A DNA stretch of 64,000 nucleotides from Cylindrotheca closterium (GCA_933822405.4 CAKOGP040002291.1:1-64000), one strand, 5' to 3'; counted from the stretch's first letter, positions 18,701 to 28,906 are shown. Notes: a model not told the origin generated them from the sequence alone. Numbers and translations are program-made.

Positions 18701-20170
18701 CTTTTCAAAAGCGACGTTCCTAAGACCCATCGAGTACTCCATTGGAAATTCGTCACCTTCATCATAATAGTACTCCTCCGCTTTCTCGAACAGATCCATG
18801 TTGACAATCGTTTTGGTTATGCTTGGAAAGAAGACGATTTTGTCGGCAGAAACATCGTAGATCTTACGCGTGTAGCAGATTTCCTTGGCTGCTTTCATGA
18901 TTGCCTCATACGATTCGGGTTCCATTTCGTCTTCCTCTTGGAAATCTTCCGAGTCCATCATTTCTTTGATCATGCCGTTCAGTTCGGTTTCGATCATGTT
19001 TTGGCGCTTCGTTGCTTCGGAAACTGGTACGGCTTCTCCCGTCGAGACAGTAGCAGAGGTTGTAGTTTCGGTTGGACTCGCAGAAAAACTTTCCACTTGA
19101 GGGCCAATCGGGTCTGCTGCAGAAACTTCCTTCTCGTCGGTTTCTTGGTCTACGTCTTCTTGATCTGTAACTTCGTTGACCGGATCCATTCCAGAGTCTT
19201 CCGACTGCCCCATATCTTGTTCGTTTCGATGTGATATTTCGATGATCGGGTCATTTGTAGCATCTTCCTTTTCGCCGGTGTCTTGGTTTGCCTCGTCTTG
19301 ATCTGTTACTTCGTTTACCAGATCCATAACAGAATCATCTTTCTCGTCCGTGTATCTGTCCTCCTTTTCTTGATCTGTGATTTCGGTGACAGTATTCATT
19401 GCAGAATCTTCCTTACTACCCATTTCTCCTTCTGCCTCTTCTTCATCTGCTGCTTCAGTGACCGGATCCATTGCACCATCTTGGTCTGCCTCGTCTTTAT
19501 CTGCTGCCTCGGCAGCAGCAATCGCTTCCTGGAGTTCGTCCTTATCATCTTCCGTCAGCTGCACAGCCATTGATAGCCGCTCCATCATGTCATCGTCCAT
19601 TTCCTCGTCGTCATCATCCTCCCCTTCCGCTTCGAGCTTTTCAAAAGCGATGTTCCTAAGACCCATCGAGTACTCCATTGGAAATTCGTCACCTTCATCA
19701 TAATAGTACTCCTCCGCTTTCTCAAACAGATCCATGTTGACAATCGTTTTGGTTATGCTTGGAAAGAAGACGATTTTGTCGGCAGAAACATCGTAGATCT
19801 TACGCGTGTAGCAGATTTCCTTGGCTGCTTTCATGATTGCCTCATACGATTCGGGTTCCATTTCGTCTTCCTCTTGGAAATCTTCCGAGTCCATCATTTC
19901 TTTGATCATGCCATTCAGTTCGGTTTCGATCATGTTTTGGCGCTTCGCTGCTTCGGAAACTGGCACGGCCTCTCCATTCGTTGTGCTTTCTTTTGGAATC
20001 GAGGATTCGTCAGTTTTCAAACGTTTGGGATCGGATTCACCATCAGTGGAGGTTTCCGTTTCGTTTGGAAGCGACTCGCTAGCTTCCAAACGTCCTGAAT
20101 CGGATTCAACTGCAGACGATATTCGTTTCCAAACAATGGGCTCGGGTCCGCCATCTTCTTGCGATTCCAT
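15716..20170 (-). CDS. Two-pore-domain potassium channel with a giant acidic repeat N-terminus (six exons, two micro-exons)
   Basis: Exons 20170-16777, 16682-16608, 16518-16503, 16404-16399, 16310-16069 and 15960-15716 sum to 3978 nt (1325 aa) with phase kept across all five GT-AG introns (94, 89, 98, 88, 108 bp). Residues 1-1090 hold three acidic modules like those at 7519-9621, two inside a 936-bp tandem unit. The remainder is a K2P-type channel: TM1 about 1118-1141, pore 1 VMSLTTVGFGD (filter 1161-1167), TM2 about 1177-1200, TM3 about 1208-1230, pore 2 CVITGTTIGYGDLTP (filter 1246-1252), TM4 about 1261-1282, and a short basic tail. Both filters are of the potassium-selective type. The large exon and the pore-2 frame look like separate genes until spliced. 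The membrane and role of the acidic N-terminus are unknown; Ca2+ or partner binding is speculation. Confidence 0.85.
16399..16404 (-). other. 6-nt micro-exon in pore 1 of the K+ channel
   Basis: AGTTGG is flanked by ..ATAG and GTAAGACG. Insertion between the neighbouring exons gives AC|A GTT GG|A TTT, that is T-V-G-F, restoring TTVGFGD. Without it the filter would read TTFGD. Confidence 0.75.
16503..16518 (-). other. 16-nt micro-exon in pore 1 of the K+ channel
   Basis: TAATGTCCTTGACGAC is flanked by ..TTGTAG and GTGAGTATTT. In phase it encodes V-M-S-L-T-T, the pore helix leading into the selectivity filter. Confidence 0.8.
17416..19979 (-). repeat. 936-bp coding tandem repeat, about 2.7 copies
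   Basis: Units start at 17416, 18352 and 19288 (constant offset 936 bp, 312 codons); the last is cut short near 19979. Units differ by only scattered substitutions, including synonymous positions such as CTTTCGCG/CTTACGCG at about 17930 and 18866. This indicates very recent expansion or ongoing homogenisation. Confidence 0.9.
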
Positions 20171-20565
20171 GTTGACTTGAGCACTTGCGAGATGAACTGG
20201 CCCCTTGGTGTAGTATTGCCTATGCGTGAAGCAAGCGCTAGAGGTAATGTATCTGCTCGATTGATTGATTGATTCATTCGTTGTTCGCTCTCAGATCCGA
20301 CGAGTTCTTGTTGTTACAGACATTTCCGACTAGTAAGACTAAACCCATTCTCCGGACTTTTGTCCGGAATTTGAAAATAACTGGACATTTTGTTTTCGAA
20401 CCACAGGCCACCGTGGGTGGGATGGACAATACCCCGGTAGATATAGTGATAGATAACTGTGTATACTGTATAAAGAATTGCTATCAATAGCTAGCTATGT
20501 AAGGTGCTGCCTCCAGATTATTCCTGGCAGAAAAATGGTAGCACTTGACAGAATGAATAAAAAGC
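20171..20565. other. Intergenic, upstream of the K+ channel gene
   Basis: 395 bp between two minus-strand genes. (GATT)n-type repeats are at about 20259-20278. It must contain the channel gene promoter and the 3' end of the next gene. No gene seen. Confidence 0.45.
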
Positions 20566-21669
20566 TCATTCCTTCTTGCCCTTTTTCTTGCCCTTCTTGT
20601 CCTGTTCTCTTCGTTTGGCCTCTTCAATGGCTTCCATATCTTCGCTTACAGCAACACCCGCAAGTGCCGAGCAAAGTCCAGCCCCAGGTCCAAAGACGGC
20701 GCTAATTGACATGGCTTCGATGACCGCTTGCGGGGACCCGGACTGGACCCCAATGTAAACGAGACCCGAGAACCAGAGCGCCAACAGTTCCAGAGACTTG
20801 TAGCTTAGCTTGGTTGGTGCATTAGTCCATAATTCGTCACAGACACCTTGGATAGAAGACCATCCAAAAGCCGGTATGATCATGAAAAAGAGCAACCAGA
20901 GCCACGTAGCGACTGACAAGAGGCCAGCAGCTCCATACATCAACGCCATTAGTCGCCGTGAAGTTGTAGCAATTTCCTTCTTTTCCTTTGTTTCTTCGGT
21001 CGATGGATCTCCAATCAAACTCAACAGCATGCTGCATCCAGAAAAGATTGGCCCCGCCAATAATCCGACACAATTCGACCAACCGGAACTTCCTGGATTG
21101 AGGTAAAATATCAAAATTGTCAAAACCAACTGAGGCAGCACCAAGGGCAAGGAAGCATAGACTCGAAGGGGGTTAATGGCACTCTTGGGTTCGCCTTTAT
21201 AGGCACAGTAGAGCGGTAACCACAGTAGAGGGAAAACGACGGCCAAACCAAATTCCTGACTCAAGATCCAAAAAATCAATGGCATTTTCAATGCACCTCC
21301 AGCATCCCCACGTCCAGCTTCCAACAACATTGCCATGAGCAATGGCATGGAGGTGGTTGCCGACAACATCATAGCAATGGCACTGGCATTGTATTCATTT
21401 AGCTGGTAGTAAAGTTGCGTTTGGCGACACACCATTCCGCTGAAGGCTCCGAATTCAAAGTCTTCCGCATAACTGACCATACCTGGATGGTCTTGAAGCC
21501 ATTGTTCCATATTGCCATTGGTGGGATCTTTGCAGGCTTGGACCCAATCGGCCTCGTAAGTGTCACTGGTTTGGTACCATATGAAGGCACCGACAATTAC
21601 ACTGGAGGTAGCCACGGCCAACATTTCAGTGTGTTCATTGAAAAACCTCTTTGCAGTCTCGAGATCCAT
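20566..21669 (-). CDS. Multi-pass membrane protein of unknown function
   Basis: Single exon, 367 aa, ATG at 21669. It begins MDLETAKRFFNEHTEMLAVA followed by a first membrane span, the same segment that ends the protein at 7519-9621. Further hydrophobic spans occur at about 95-115 (IAMMLSATTSMPLLMAMLLEA), 125-160, 165-190, 195-215, 240-265 (LMALMYGAAGLLSVATWLWLLFF), 295-315 and 325-345. The lumenal or cytosolic loop between spans 1 and 2 contains Cys and acidic residues (WVQACKDPTNGN). The C-terminus is a Lys-rich tail (KKGKKKGKKE), which may act as a di-lysine-like ER retention signal, though this is inference. I do not recognise the family. It lies head-to-tail upstream of the K+ channel gene. 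Confidence 0.8.
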   Translation of the reverse strand: MDLETAKRFFNEHTEMLAVATSSVIVGAFIWYQTSDTYEADWVQACKDPTNGNMEQWLQDHPGMVSYAEDFEFGAFSGMVCRQTQLYYQLNEYNASAIAMMLSATTSMPLLMAMLLEAGRGDAGGALKMPLIFWILSQEFGLAVVFPLLWLPLYCAYKGEPKSAINPLRVYASLPLVLPQLVLTILIFYLNPGSSGWSNCVGLLAGPIFSGCSMLLSLIGDPSTEETKEKKEIATTSRRLMALMYGAAGLLSVATWLWLLFFMIIPAFGWSSIQGVCDELWTNAPTKLSYKSLELLALWFSGLVYIGVQSGSPQAVIEAMSISAVFGPGAGLCSALAGVAVSEDMEAIEEAKRREQDKKGKKKGKKE

Positions 21670-22170
21670 GATGGATGAATGAATGAATGAATGAATAGCG
21701 GTATTTATTAGTAGATATGATATGATATATACTAATACTTTCTTGAGGTATGTATATTTTATGGCGTCAAGTGATAGGTGAGTTTTTCGTCTCTTTCAAA
21801 TAGGAGAAGGTGAAGAATTACCAAAGATCCCAAAGACTCGATGATGTCAGAAATAGTGAGGTGATTGTCGTCTTGCGGAAAGAAGAGAAGGTGAAGAATA
21901 ATGATGGTGAGATGTGATGATGTCAGAAATCAGAAGACGGATTTTCATTCGTGATTATTTTATTTAGATGTTGTTCGACTGAGTCGAAAGTATCGTCTGT
22001 CTGTTATACGCACAACCACCCAACGGAAAACCGTGCCAATCAATCAAAATCAATGAAATCCCCAACAAAATAATAAGCCGATTGATCAATCAAGTCATCA
22101 ATCCAACAATAGCAGAGAACAACAAGCAGCAAACCAAAAGAGAACCCGCTACAACAAATAAAAAAATACA
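21670..22170. promoter_or_regulatory. Divergent upstream region with imperfect duplication
   Basis: 501 bp between divergent starts. A (TGAA)n tract is at 21674-21697. The phrases GAGAAGGTGAAGAAT and GATGATGTCAGAAAT each occur twice (near 21802/21887 and 21840/21917), an imperfect local duplication of about 80 bp. Confidence 0.45.
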
Positions 22171-22746
22171 ATGAAGACCTTTGCACTGATACTACTTGCA
22201 ATCGCAATACAGAATGCATCAAGTTTTGCTCCAATCTCCTCAGCAACTCGCATCATGACAGCATCGTGCCACGTGACACCATCCTTGCAAGCCAGCAACT
22301 ATTATGACGATGACGATGAGGGTGATCTCGCTAAGGTGCCGAGACGACGAGAAAGGGGACGCATGTTTGATAGCGAAGAAGAAGAGAGTGAATTCTACGA
22401 CCGAGTGGAAGAACGGGTGTATGCCAATGTAGAGGATGACGAGGAAGAATACGATGATGACGATGAAGACGACGACTTGGATGACGAAGAATGGGAAAAT
22501 TATGATACTTTTTCCAATGTCGTTATTGACAATCCAATATTGGATGCCATCGATCCCGATGGTGCCTTTGCTAGATTTCCAGAACTCGCTCGAGACCCTC
22601 GCTTTTGGATTGATATGATTCTGTTCATTTGCTTTTTGAACTTTTTGAGTGACATTGGTCCTCGAAACACGTTACCAGACACTTCATGGTATCCTGATGG
22701 AGTCAATATCAATATTGTTGGGGTCAATACCCTAAATCCAATGTGA
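22171..22746 (+). CDS. Acidic plastid-targeted membrane protein, unknown
   Basis: 191 aa, ATG at 22171. The leader MKTFALILLAIAIQNASSFAP is a signal peptide ending in SSFAP, the canonical diatom plastid cleavage context. The mature protein has an acidic, low-complexity middle (about 45-115, runs of Asp/Glu) and a conserved-looking C-terminal part: VVIDNPILDAIDPDGAFARFPELARDPRFWIDMILFICFLNFLSDI, including one probable membrane segment at about 150-165. The DPDGA..RFPEL and RFWID motifs suggest a real family, but I cannot name a function. Confidence 0.78.
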   Translation: MKTFALILLAIAIQNASSFAPISSATRIMTASCHVTPSLQASNYYDDDDEGDLAKVPRRRERGRMFDSEEEESEFYDRVEERVYANVEDDEEEYDDDDEDDDLDDEEWENYDTFSNVVIDNPILDAIDPDGAFARFPELARDPRFWIDMILFICFLNFLSDIGPRNTLPDTSWYPDGVNINIVGVNTLNPM

Positions 22747-23258
22747 ATATGGTTATCAGCAAGAAGGGGAGAGATGATAATAGATGGTGAGGAGGGACAT
22801 GATGGAACGAAACAAAAAGCACCAATTTGAAATGTAGCAAAAGTCACAAACTTCCACTGTTTCGCTTATGACACAGTCCATGGTGGAGTCTCAATACAAG
22901 TCAATGACGGAATCACAAATGTTGAAAGACTCAAGAAGAAATTGCTGACAAAAGCCAACAGAACGCCAAGTAGTCACAAAAATAGAATAATTGTCAGTAA
23001 AACCTAAATCGTGTACATGATTCAAATCATCTTAACAGCACAGGCTAATATCCCCGTAATCTTTTCTGAATATAAAAGCGACTGTAAGATGTCAGCGTAC
23101 AGTATCATACAAGTACAATGGCAGATTTGAGGTGCGAGGCACCCAGTTGAGATTTTCTGTGACGTCATCCAATCATCGGCATCTGACAGGTGGCACTATA
23201 AAAATATTTGTATCTTTGCAACAAGGTCTGTCAAAACGGTTGTACCAGATAGGTGAAC
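22747..23258. promoter_or_regulatory. Upstream region of the lumenal cyclophilin gene
   Basis: 512 bp. A perfect TGACGTCA palindrome at 23160-23167, a CCAAT at about 23168-23172 and a TATAAAAAT at 23197-23205 are stacked 55-100 bp before the ATG at 23259, a plausible core promoter. Confidence 0.55.
23160..23167. promoter_or_regulatory. TGACGTCA (CRE/bZIP-type) palindrome
   Basis: Perfect CRE palindrome 92 bp upstream of the cyclophilin start. TGACGT/ACGTCA elements are known CO2/cAMP-response elements in diatom carbonic-anhydrase promoters; function here is inferred. Confidence 0.45.
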
Positions 23259-24090
23259 ATGTATTCCACTACACCGGTGCTTATTCTGCTGCTGTCAAGG
23301 TTTATTCATTCTGCGTATGGATTCTCCTTCAACTCGGTGACAACGAGTGGCATCACGATTCAGTCATCACCAGCATGTGATGATGATGATGTCGAGTTTG
23401 GTCGTCGAGCTTTTGTCCAATCGACCCTGGCGTCAGCCTTCTTGGTGGCAACTACAACTTCACCTGCGCATGCATCATACATTGATCCAACCACGAATCC
23501 CCCTGAAATCACAAAACGCGTCTTCATCGATGTCTTGATCAATGGCAAGGGTGAATACAGAATAGAGATCGGACTTTTTGGTGAACTCATGCCACGCACT
23601 GTCGACAACTTTGCAAAGCTATTTGAATCAAACGCATATGCAGGAACCGACTTTTATCGGGTGCTTTCGGACTTTTCAATTCAAGGTGGGGCAATCGGAG
23701 ACCCATCCGGCAAAACAGGACAATCCTCTTTGGATGGAGGGAAACCATTTGAGCCTGACAACTTCAATCTAAAACACACGAAGGAAGGCCTAGTGTCAGC
23801 TGTTCGCGGATTGGACGGTAGGATCGACTCTCGCTTCTTTATCAATTGCAAGGATGATGCAGGTACGCATAGTACATAAGCAATTTGGGAGTCTCAAGAA
23901 TTGAGCCCTCTTCTCATCATTTCTGTTCTTCGTGTTCAAAACAGGATGGGCTGATGACCGCTATGCCGCATTCGGTATAGTTCTTGGAAACGGAATGGAT
24001 GTCGTCAAGCGCATCGAGAAAGTACCTGTGAAACCTCCAAAAAACAGCCCATTGAACGAAGTTAGGATCTTGAAAAGCGGTGCCCTTTGA
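23259..24090 (+). CDS. Thylakoid-lumen cyclophilin-type peptidyl-prolyl isomerase
   Basis: Two exons, 23259-23862 and 23945-24090, joined across an 82-bp GT-AG intron, giving 249 aa. The leader has three parts: a signal peptide ending AYGFSF, a short acidic stretch, then a twin-arginine signal (EFGRRAFVQSTLASAFLVA..AHA), which predicts Tat export to the thylakoid lumen. The cyclophilin domain has ELMPRTVDNF, GTDFYRVLSDFSIQGG (the Arg and Gln of the active site), RFFINCKDDAGWADDRYAAFG (the Trp) and GMDVVKRIE. It would catalyse proline cis-trans isomerisation in lumenal protein folding. The ATG at 23259 is the first in frame. Confidence 0.88.
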
Positions 24091-24322
24091 TGAACATGCC
24101 AGTGTAAGATGGGAGAAGTGCAATAGCTAAATATATAGAATGGATATCAATGCTGGATCCAGTGCCCCACTTGGCACGCAAACAACAATGAAGGTTCCAG
24201 GCGACGAATATAGAATCTGCAACAAGGAATCACAAATTCTAGCACTCTGGAATCAAAACCTTTAAATTGGTGGTATTTACATACTACTGTAATGATGGCA
24301 ATAAAACTATTTCACACTTTCT

Positions 24323-26275
24323 CTAATCGGCATGGGGGAACGGCATACTGACACCTGCACCACCATCTCCTGGGGCTCCGTTCATCTCCTTTTGTCGCTG
24401 AATATCACGGTTGCGACGACCACGGAAGATCCATCGGATGGGAGTAGCTTCAAAACCATCCAAGGATTCTCGGAATTTACGATCCAAGTACCGTCTGTAA
24501 TTATCATTGAGAAGTTTTGGATCGTTGACAAAAACAACAATGGTAGGAGGACGGGTACTGACTTGATTGCAGTAGTAGATCTTAGCTTGTGCACCGTTTC
24601 TTTTTGCGGGTGGTGGTTGCCACAAAATTGCGTCTCTGAGAACTTCATTCAGAACCGATGTCGAAACTCGCTTGCGGTGCGCTTGAATGGCTTCATCGAT
24701 AATACCATAGAGCTTTCCAACGCGTTGGCCAGTTGCGGCGGAAATGAAAAGGATGGGGGCCCATCGAATCATTGGCATCTCTGCTCGCATGTACTTGACA
24801 GACTTGTCGTATGTAGTCGAGTCCTTATCCACAACGGCATCCCACTTGTTGCAAATGATGGCACAGGCGCGTCCGTCATCTGCAATCTTTTGGGCAAGAA
24901 TACGATCTTGTTCTGTCACACCAGCGGTGGCGTCAAGAATCAACAAAGCTATCGACGCAAGACGAATGAGTGAGGATCATCAACTGGTCTGGTTTTGCAA
25001 GCTATGTGTCGGTGTCCAGAACTTACCAACATCAGAACGTCGAATAGCTCTAAGTGCTCGGTTGACCATGAAGAATTCAGGTCCAAACTCAACCTTTCCC
25101 TTACGACGAATACCAGCGGTATCCACAAAACGGTAAATGGTTGGCAAGTCTCCCTCGATTTCGGGCGGTCTTTCCATGGCACAATCAATCGAATCTCTGG
25201 TGGTACCAGCCATGTCACTGACGATGGCACGGTCATCTCCAAACAAGTTGTTCAGCAAACTAGACTTTCCAACGTTGGGTCTGCCAACGATGGCAACGTT
25301 AATTTCTTCCGGTCGCTCTTGATCATCAAAAGCCTTCAATGCTGCTTCGTATTCTTTTTCAATTTCCTTGCCAACATCGCCAAGACCGTACTTTCTAATT
25401 TTGAAATCAATTTCATCTTCTCCAGGCAATGGCTTCTTGGAGTTCTTTCGAATCTTTGCTTCATGCAATCGCTGTACCTTGGTTCCAAATGTATCAATTC
25501 CAGCTGTCTTGGCCTCGACAATCTGCTGAAACAATCCTTCAAGAAGTTCGGCAGTTCCAACTCCATGAAAAGCTGAAACAGGGACTGGTTCCCCCAATCC
25601 TAGATTCCAAAATTCGGCAGCATTGAGTGCTCCATGTGTTTCACTTTCACACTTGTTGACAGCCACTGTAACTGGCATTCGAGGCAATACCTCGCGTCGC
25701 AAAAAGTCGGCAATGGCCAAATCCATGGCAGTCAAACCTACTTGACCATCTACGACCATGATAACACCCGAAGATTCATCAATTGCAACATTTGCTTGTT
25801 GTCTAATTTCCTTGGCAAAGAGTGTACCTTCATCGTCATCAAACACCAAACCACCCGTGTCCACCAATTGAAAGTTCTCTCCCAAAAAATTGGCCGGACG
25901 GTAGGTACGATCTCTGGTGATGCCCGATTCATCCGCCACAATGGCACCTCCCTGGAAGCTTCCAGCAATGCGGTTCACCAAGGCAGACTTTCCAACGTTG
26001 GGACGTCCAATGATGGCAATCAATGGCTCTCGCTTGACCGTACGATAACGCCGAATGGGTTTGGAAGATGGCTTGGGTGTGGAAGAAGCATCTCGGGAGG
26101 CATTAGTGCTATTGGTACTAGCATCGGTACTGGTGGATACCATGGAGCGAATAGTCCATCTATTATGATAGATATTTGTGCTCACTCCACCGGTAGGTGC
26201 CAAGGTAAAGCCAGTGGCAGTTGGCAACACCATAAGGAGAAAGGCTGATATTCTGAATAGAACCTGATTCATCAT
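24323..26275 (-). CDS. der: Plastid GTPase Der (EngA), double G-domain
   Basis: Two exons, 26275-25027 and 24948-24323 (78-bp intron), 624 aa. The leader [27 protein letters not shown] gives a GF-type plastid signal. G-domain 1 has [14 protein letters not shown] (from about residue 90), ESGITRD, DTGG and NKCE. G-domain 2 has [16 protein letters not shown] (from about 330), [19 protein letters not shown] and NKWD. The intron falls inside G-domain 2 just before [18 protein letters not shown]-like C-terminal domain follows. Der proteins bind and mature the 50S ribosomal subunit; here most likely plastid ribosomes. The tail is extended after the KH-like domain ([14 protein letters not shown] onward). 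Confidence 0.92.
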
Positions 26276-26674
26276 GATGATTCCGTGTCAGTAAGTTTTC
26301 AATTTCGATTCGATAGCTACTTCTCTGCTTGTGTTTCTGGTCTATTTAGATTAGATGAAAGAGAGCAATGTACGTGTTTTGTAAAGTGAAATGGATATTG
26401 AGTAGTAGCACTGCAATACACCCCGATGTGATGTGTCTCCTCAACGTCAATGATGTTCTTTTGGGACATCTGCGTTCAACCCGTTGGTTGTGATGGGTGT
26501 TCGCACGGCATGACAGACAGACTTCGCCTCTTTAAAATTATTCATTCGAGTCGAAAAAGAAGGGTCCAGTTGACATGACTCAAGAGGTTTAGGTTTAATA
26601 ATACAACTAGCTAGTTTGATGAATATGGATAGCTCGGATTCGCCGTTGTGGTGAGAGACTAAAACAGATTTCTT
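26276..26674. other. Upstream region of der
   Basis: 399 bp between two minus-strand genes. An ACGTCA hexamer is at 26444-26449. 26600-26660, just past the SnoaL-type gene, is similar to 29400-29450 past its duplicate, so the duplication includes the 3'UTR. Confidence 0.5.
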
Positions 26675-28090
26675 TTAAGCGACGGCAACTTCCTCTTTCT
26701 TGATGGAAGCCTTTGCGACGACTTCTTCCGGCATTTGAGACGAATGGTGATGGACAATCTTCCATGCATCTCCCTCCTTGGCATAGACAAAAGAGTAGCG
26801 AGCCTTGACCACCGCACCTGTAGCTCCCATGGTAAACTCGTAGATTCCATCGTCCATGCACCAGTCGTCACCGGCGGTGACATAGGATTCCAAGATTACA
26901 CCTTGGGGTTCCAACTTGAGGAAGTTAACAAAATAGTCCTTGATAGATTCGTGATCGGTTCGTGGAAGATCGCTAACGGTTGGGAGCAGGCATGGGCTCT
27001 TGGAGTATCTCTTGGCCACAGTCTCGGGGTCAAGAGTTGCCAAAGCATCATTCCACAGGTGGAAAAGACTACGGACTTCAGAGTCGGTGGGCTTGGAGGA
27101 TGCTTTGGAAGCGCCAGCATTGGCTTTTGCGAGCTGTTCTTCGGGCATGACGGACGAGTGGTGGTGAGCAATCTTCCATTGACCATCTTCCCACTGGTAC
27201 ACAAAGGAGTAACGACCCTTGACAACAGCCCCAGAGGCGCCCATCGTGAACTCGTAGATACCAGTGTCTTGGCACCAGTTGTCACCGATGAGCACGTTAG
27301 ACTCGAGGATTTCTCCTTGAGGTTTCATCTTCAGGAAGTTATCAAAGTAGTCAACGATTCCTGCCTCGTCGGTGCGTGGAATATCACTGACAGTAGGAAG
27401 GAGGCAAGCATTCTTGGCGTAACGCGATGCCACGGCCTTGGAGTCAAGAGTGGCAAGGGCCGAGTTCCAAAGCTGGAAGAGTCCTCGGACTTCTTCGACG
27501 TTGATTTCCTTGGAGATGTACAGGTTCTCAGGCATCACAGAAGAATGATGATGGGCAATCTTCCATTGCTTATCTTCGTAAACATAGGTGTATGTGTACC
27601 GAGCCTTGACCTTATCACCAGTGGCTCCCATTGTGAACTCATAAATACCACAATCTTGGGCCCAGTCAGCGCCGATGCGGATATCGCCTTGAAGGATTTG
27701 ACCTTGTGGCTCCATCTTGAGGAAGTTATCAAAGTAGTCCTTGATTGAGTCGTAGTCACAACGAGGAACGTCAGACACGGTTGGGAGGAGGATGGGGTCC
27801 TTGGCGTAACGCTGCGCAACGATGCGAGAATCGCCGGTTGCGAGAGCGCTGTTCCAGAGAGAGAACAGTGAACGAACTTCGGCTTGGCTAATCACGGAGT
27901 CGGCAACTGCAACATCGGCCTGCTGTTTCTTGGCCTTGGGTCTCTTGTTCCTCTTCCTCTTGCCAGCAGCATACAGAGTTGTGGATGTACTAGCTGTTTG
28001 GCTGAGAGACAAAGCAGGTTGAGGAAGAGGAGCAAAACCTTCTACGGCCGCGGCAAAAGCGAGGATTAAAGCACCAGTAGAGAGCTTCAT
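26675..28090 (-). CDS. Triple SnoaL/CaMKII-association-like domain protein, plastid-targeted (copy 1)
   Basis: Single exon, 471 aa, ATG at 28090. The leader MKLSTGALILAFAAAVEGFAP is a plastid-type signal (GFAP), followed by a Lys/Arg-rich transit stretch. Three tandem domains of about 125 aa follow, at about 70-190, 195-315 and 325-450. Each runs EVR.LF.LWN.ALAT, V..RY.K...LLPTVSD.PR, S(I)KDYF.NFLK..PQG, D(W/C)...GIYEFTMGA(T/S)G..VKARY.(F/Y)VY and W.I.HHHSS.MPE. This is the cone-shaped NTF2-like fold of the SnoaL/SgcJ and CaMKII-association group. The HHHSS motif and internal cavity suggest a small-molecule ligand or oligomerisation role; substrate unknown. Confidence 0.88.
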   Translation of the reverse strand: MKLSTGALILAFAAAVEGFAPLPQPALSLSQTASTSTTLYAAGKRKRNKRPKAKKQQADVAVADSVISQAEVRSLFSLWNSALATGDSRIVAQRYAKDPILLPTVSDVPRCDYDSIKDYFDNFLKMEPQGQILQGDIRIGADWAQDCGIYEFTMGATGDKVKARYTYTYVYEDKQWKIAHHHSSVMPENLYISKEINVEEVRGLFQLWNSALATLDSKAVASRYAKNACLLPTVSDIPRTDEAGIVDYFDNFLKMKPQGEILESNVLIGDNWCQDTGIYEFTMGASGAVVKGRYSFVYQWEDGQWKIAHHHSSVMPEEQLAKANAGASKASSKPTDSEVRSLFHLWNDALATLDPETVAKRYSKSPCLLPTVSDLPRTDHESIKDYFVNFLKLEPQGVILESYVTAGDDWCMDDGIYEFTMGATGAVVKARYSFVYAKEGDAWKIVHHHSSQMPEEVVAKASIKKEEVAVA

Positions 28091-28430
28091 TGTATTTGCA
28101 GGTTGTTTTTTCAAAATCCTGAAATGAAATTATGGTTGCTAGAAAAACGGGAAATGATGACGTCGTGGTTTCCTCTGACAGGGGAGGAAGAGCCTTGAAA
28201 ATCCTGGTCAGCGTCTGGGTTGCGGTTCGGATTTTGGCAATTTGTCGTTTCTGGTTCCCTTCATTGGTCACAGTTCTTCCGATGTTTCCATTCACATGAT
28301 TCATTTGGCCGGATCTGTACCCTCTTCCATGTATTCTCAGACATTTATTTTCGTAATACCGTACAGCAGGTGTACATATTGATATTACGTTATATACATA
28401 CATATGAACACAGGTAGGACTATGATAATA
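28091..28430. promoter_or_regulatory. Upstream region of the SnoaL copy 1 gene
   Basis: 340 bp between the copy 1 ATG and the MITE. A TGACGT hexamer at 28158-28163 lies about 70 bp upstream of the start. No gene seen. Confidence 0.4.
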
Positions 28431-28906
28431 GGGGTTGTCAATGAACCCAACCCAACTCTTTTCTTTTTTTTGGGCAGCTGTGATTGGTCGAGCCAAAAAA
28501 AAAAATAGTTGGTTTGGGTCAGAAGAAAAAAAATAGTTGTGCCGAAAAGAGACCCAACTATATTATAGTTGGGTCTTCAATGACCCGGAGATAATTGATT
28601 CGCGGGATAAAAGATTTACAATTCTTGTCCAATGTTTTAGATTTATCGTGTGGAACAGTTCAATTTTGAGTAAACGTAGCCCAAACTTAAACAAAGAATA
28701 GTTGGGTCATGCTATTTTTCGACGAAAAATAAGTAGGCAAATATATCTACGAGATATCGTACGTCTCCCTAAACTACCGGCTTTTCCCCAAAAATAGTTG
28801 GTTCGTGGCTTCAAAGGGGGTGGTCAAATATCGGGGAAAATACTGCCCTTCTATTGGTCAATAAAAATAAACCAAAAATAGTTGGGTTGGGTTCATTGAC
28901 AACCCC
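28431..28906. mobile_element. MITE with perfect 27-bp terminal inverted repeats, TA target site
   Basis: The ends are exact inverse copies over 27 bp: 28431-28457 starts GGGGTTGTCAATGAACCC and 28880-28906 ends GGGTTCATTGACAACCCC. Both ends are directly flanked by TA, the target duplication of Tc1/mariner-type elements. The 476-bp interior is AT-rich, encodes no transposase and repeats the subterminal word AATAGTTGG or its complement at least six times (near 28505, 28533, 28565, 28700, 28795, 28880). A near-perfect palindrome with GACCCAACTA arms is at about 28551-28575. It is a non-autonomous element lying between two duplicated genes. Confidence 0.88.

Noticed and set aside
17416..19979. Array of plus-strand Ser-rich and Phe/Cys-rich frames
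   Set aside because: They are antisense shadows of the 936-bp coding repeat, repeated at the same 936-bp spacing.
17416..19979. CRISPR-like array
   Set aside because: Units are 936 bp, protein-coding and in a eukaryotic gene; no short repeat-spacer structure anywhere in the window.
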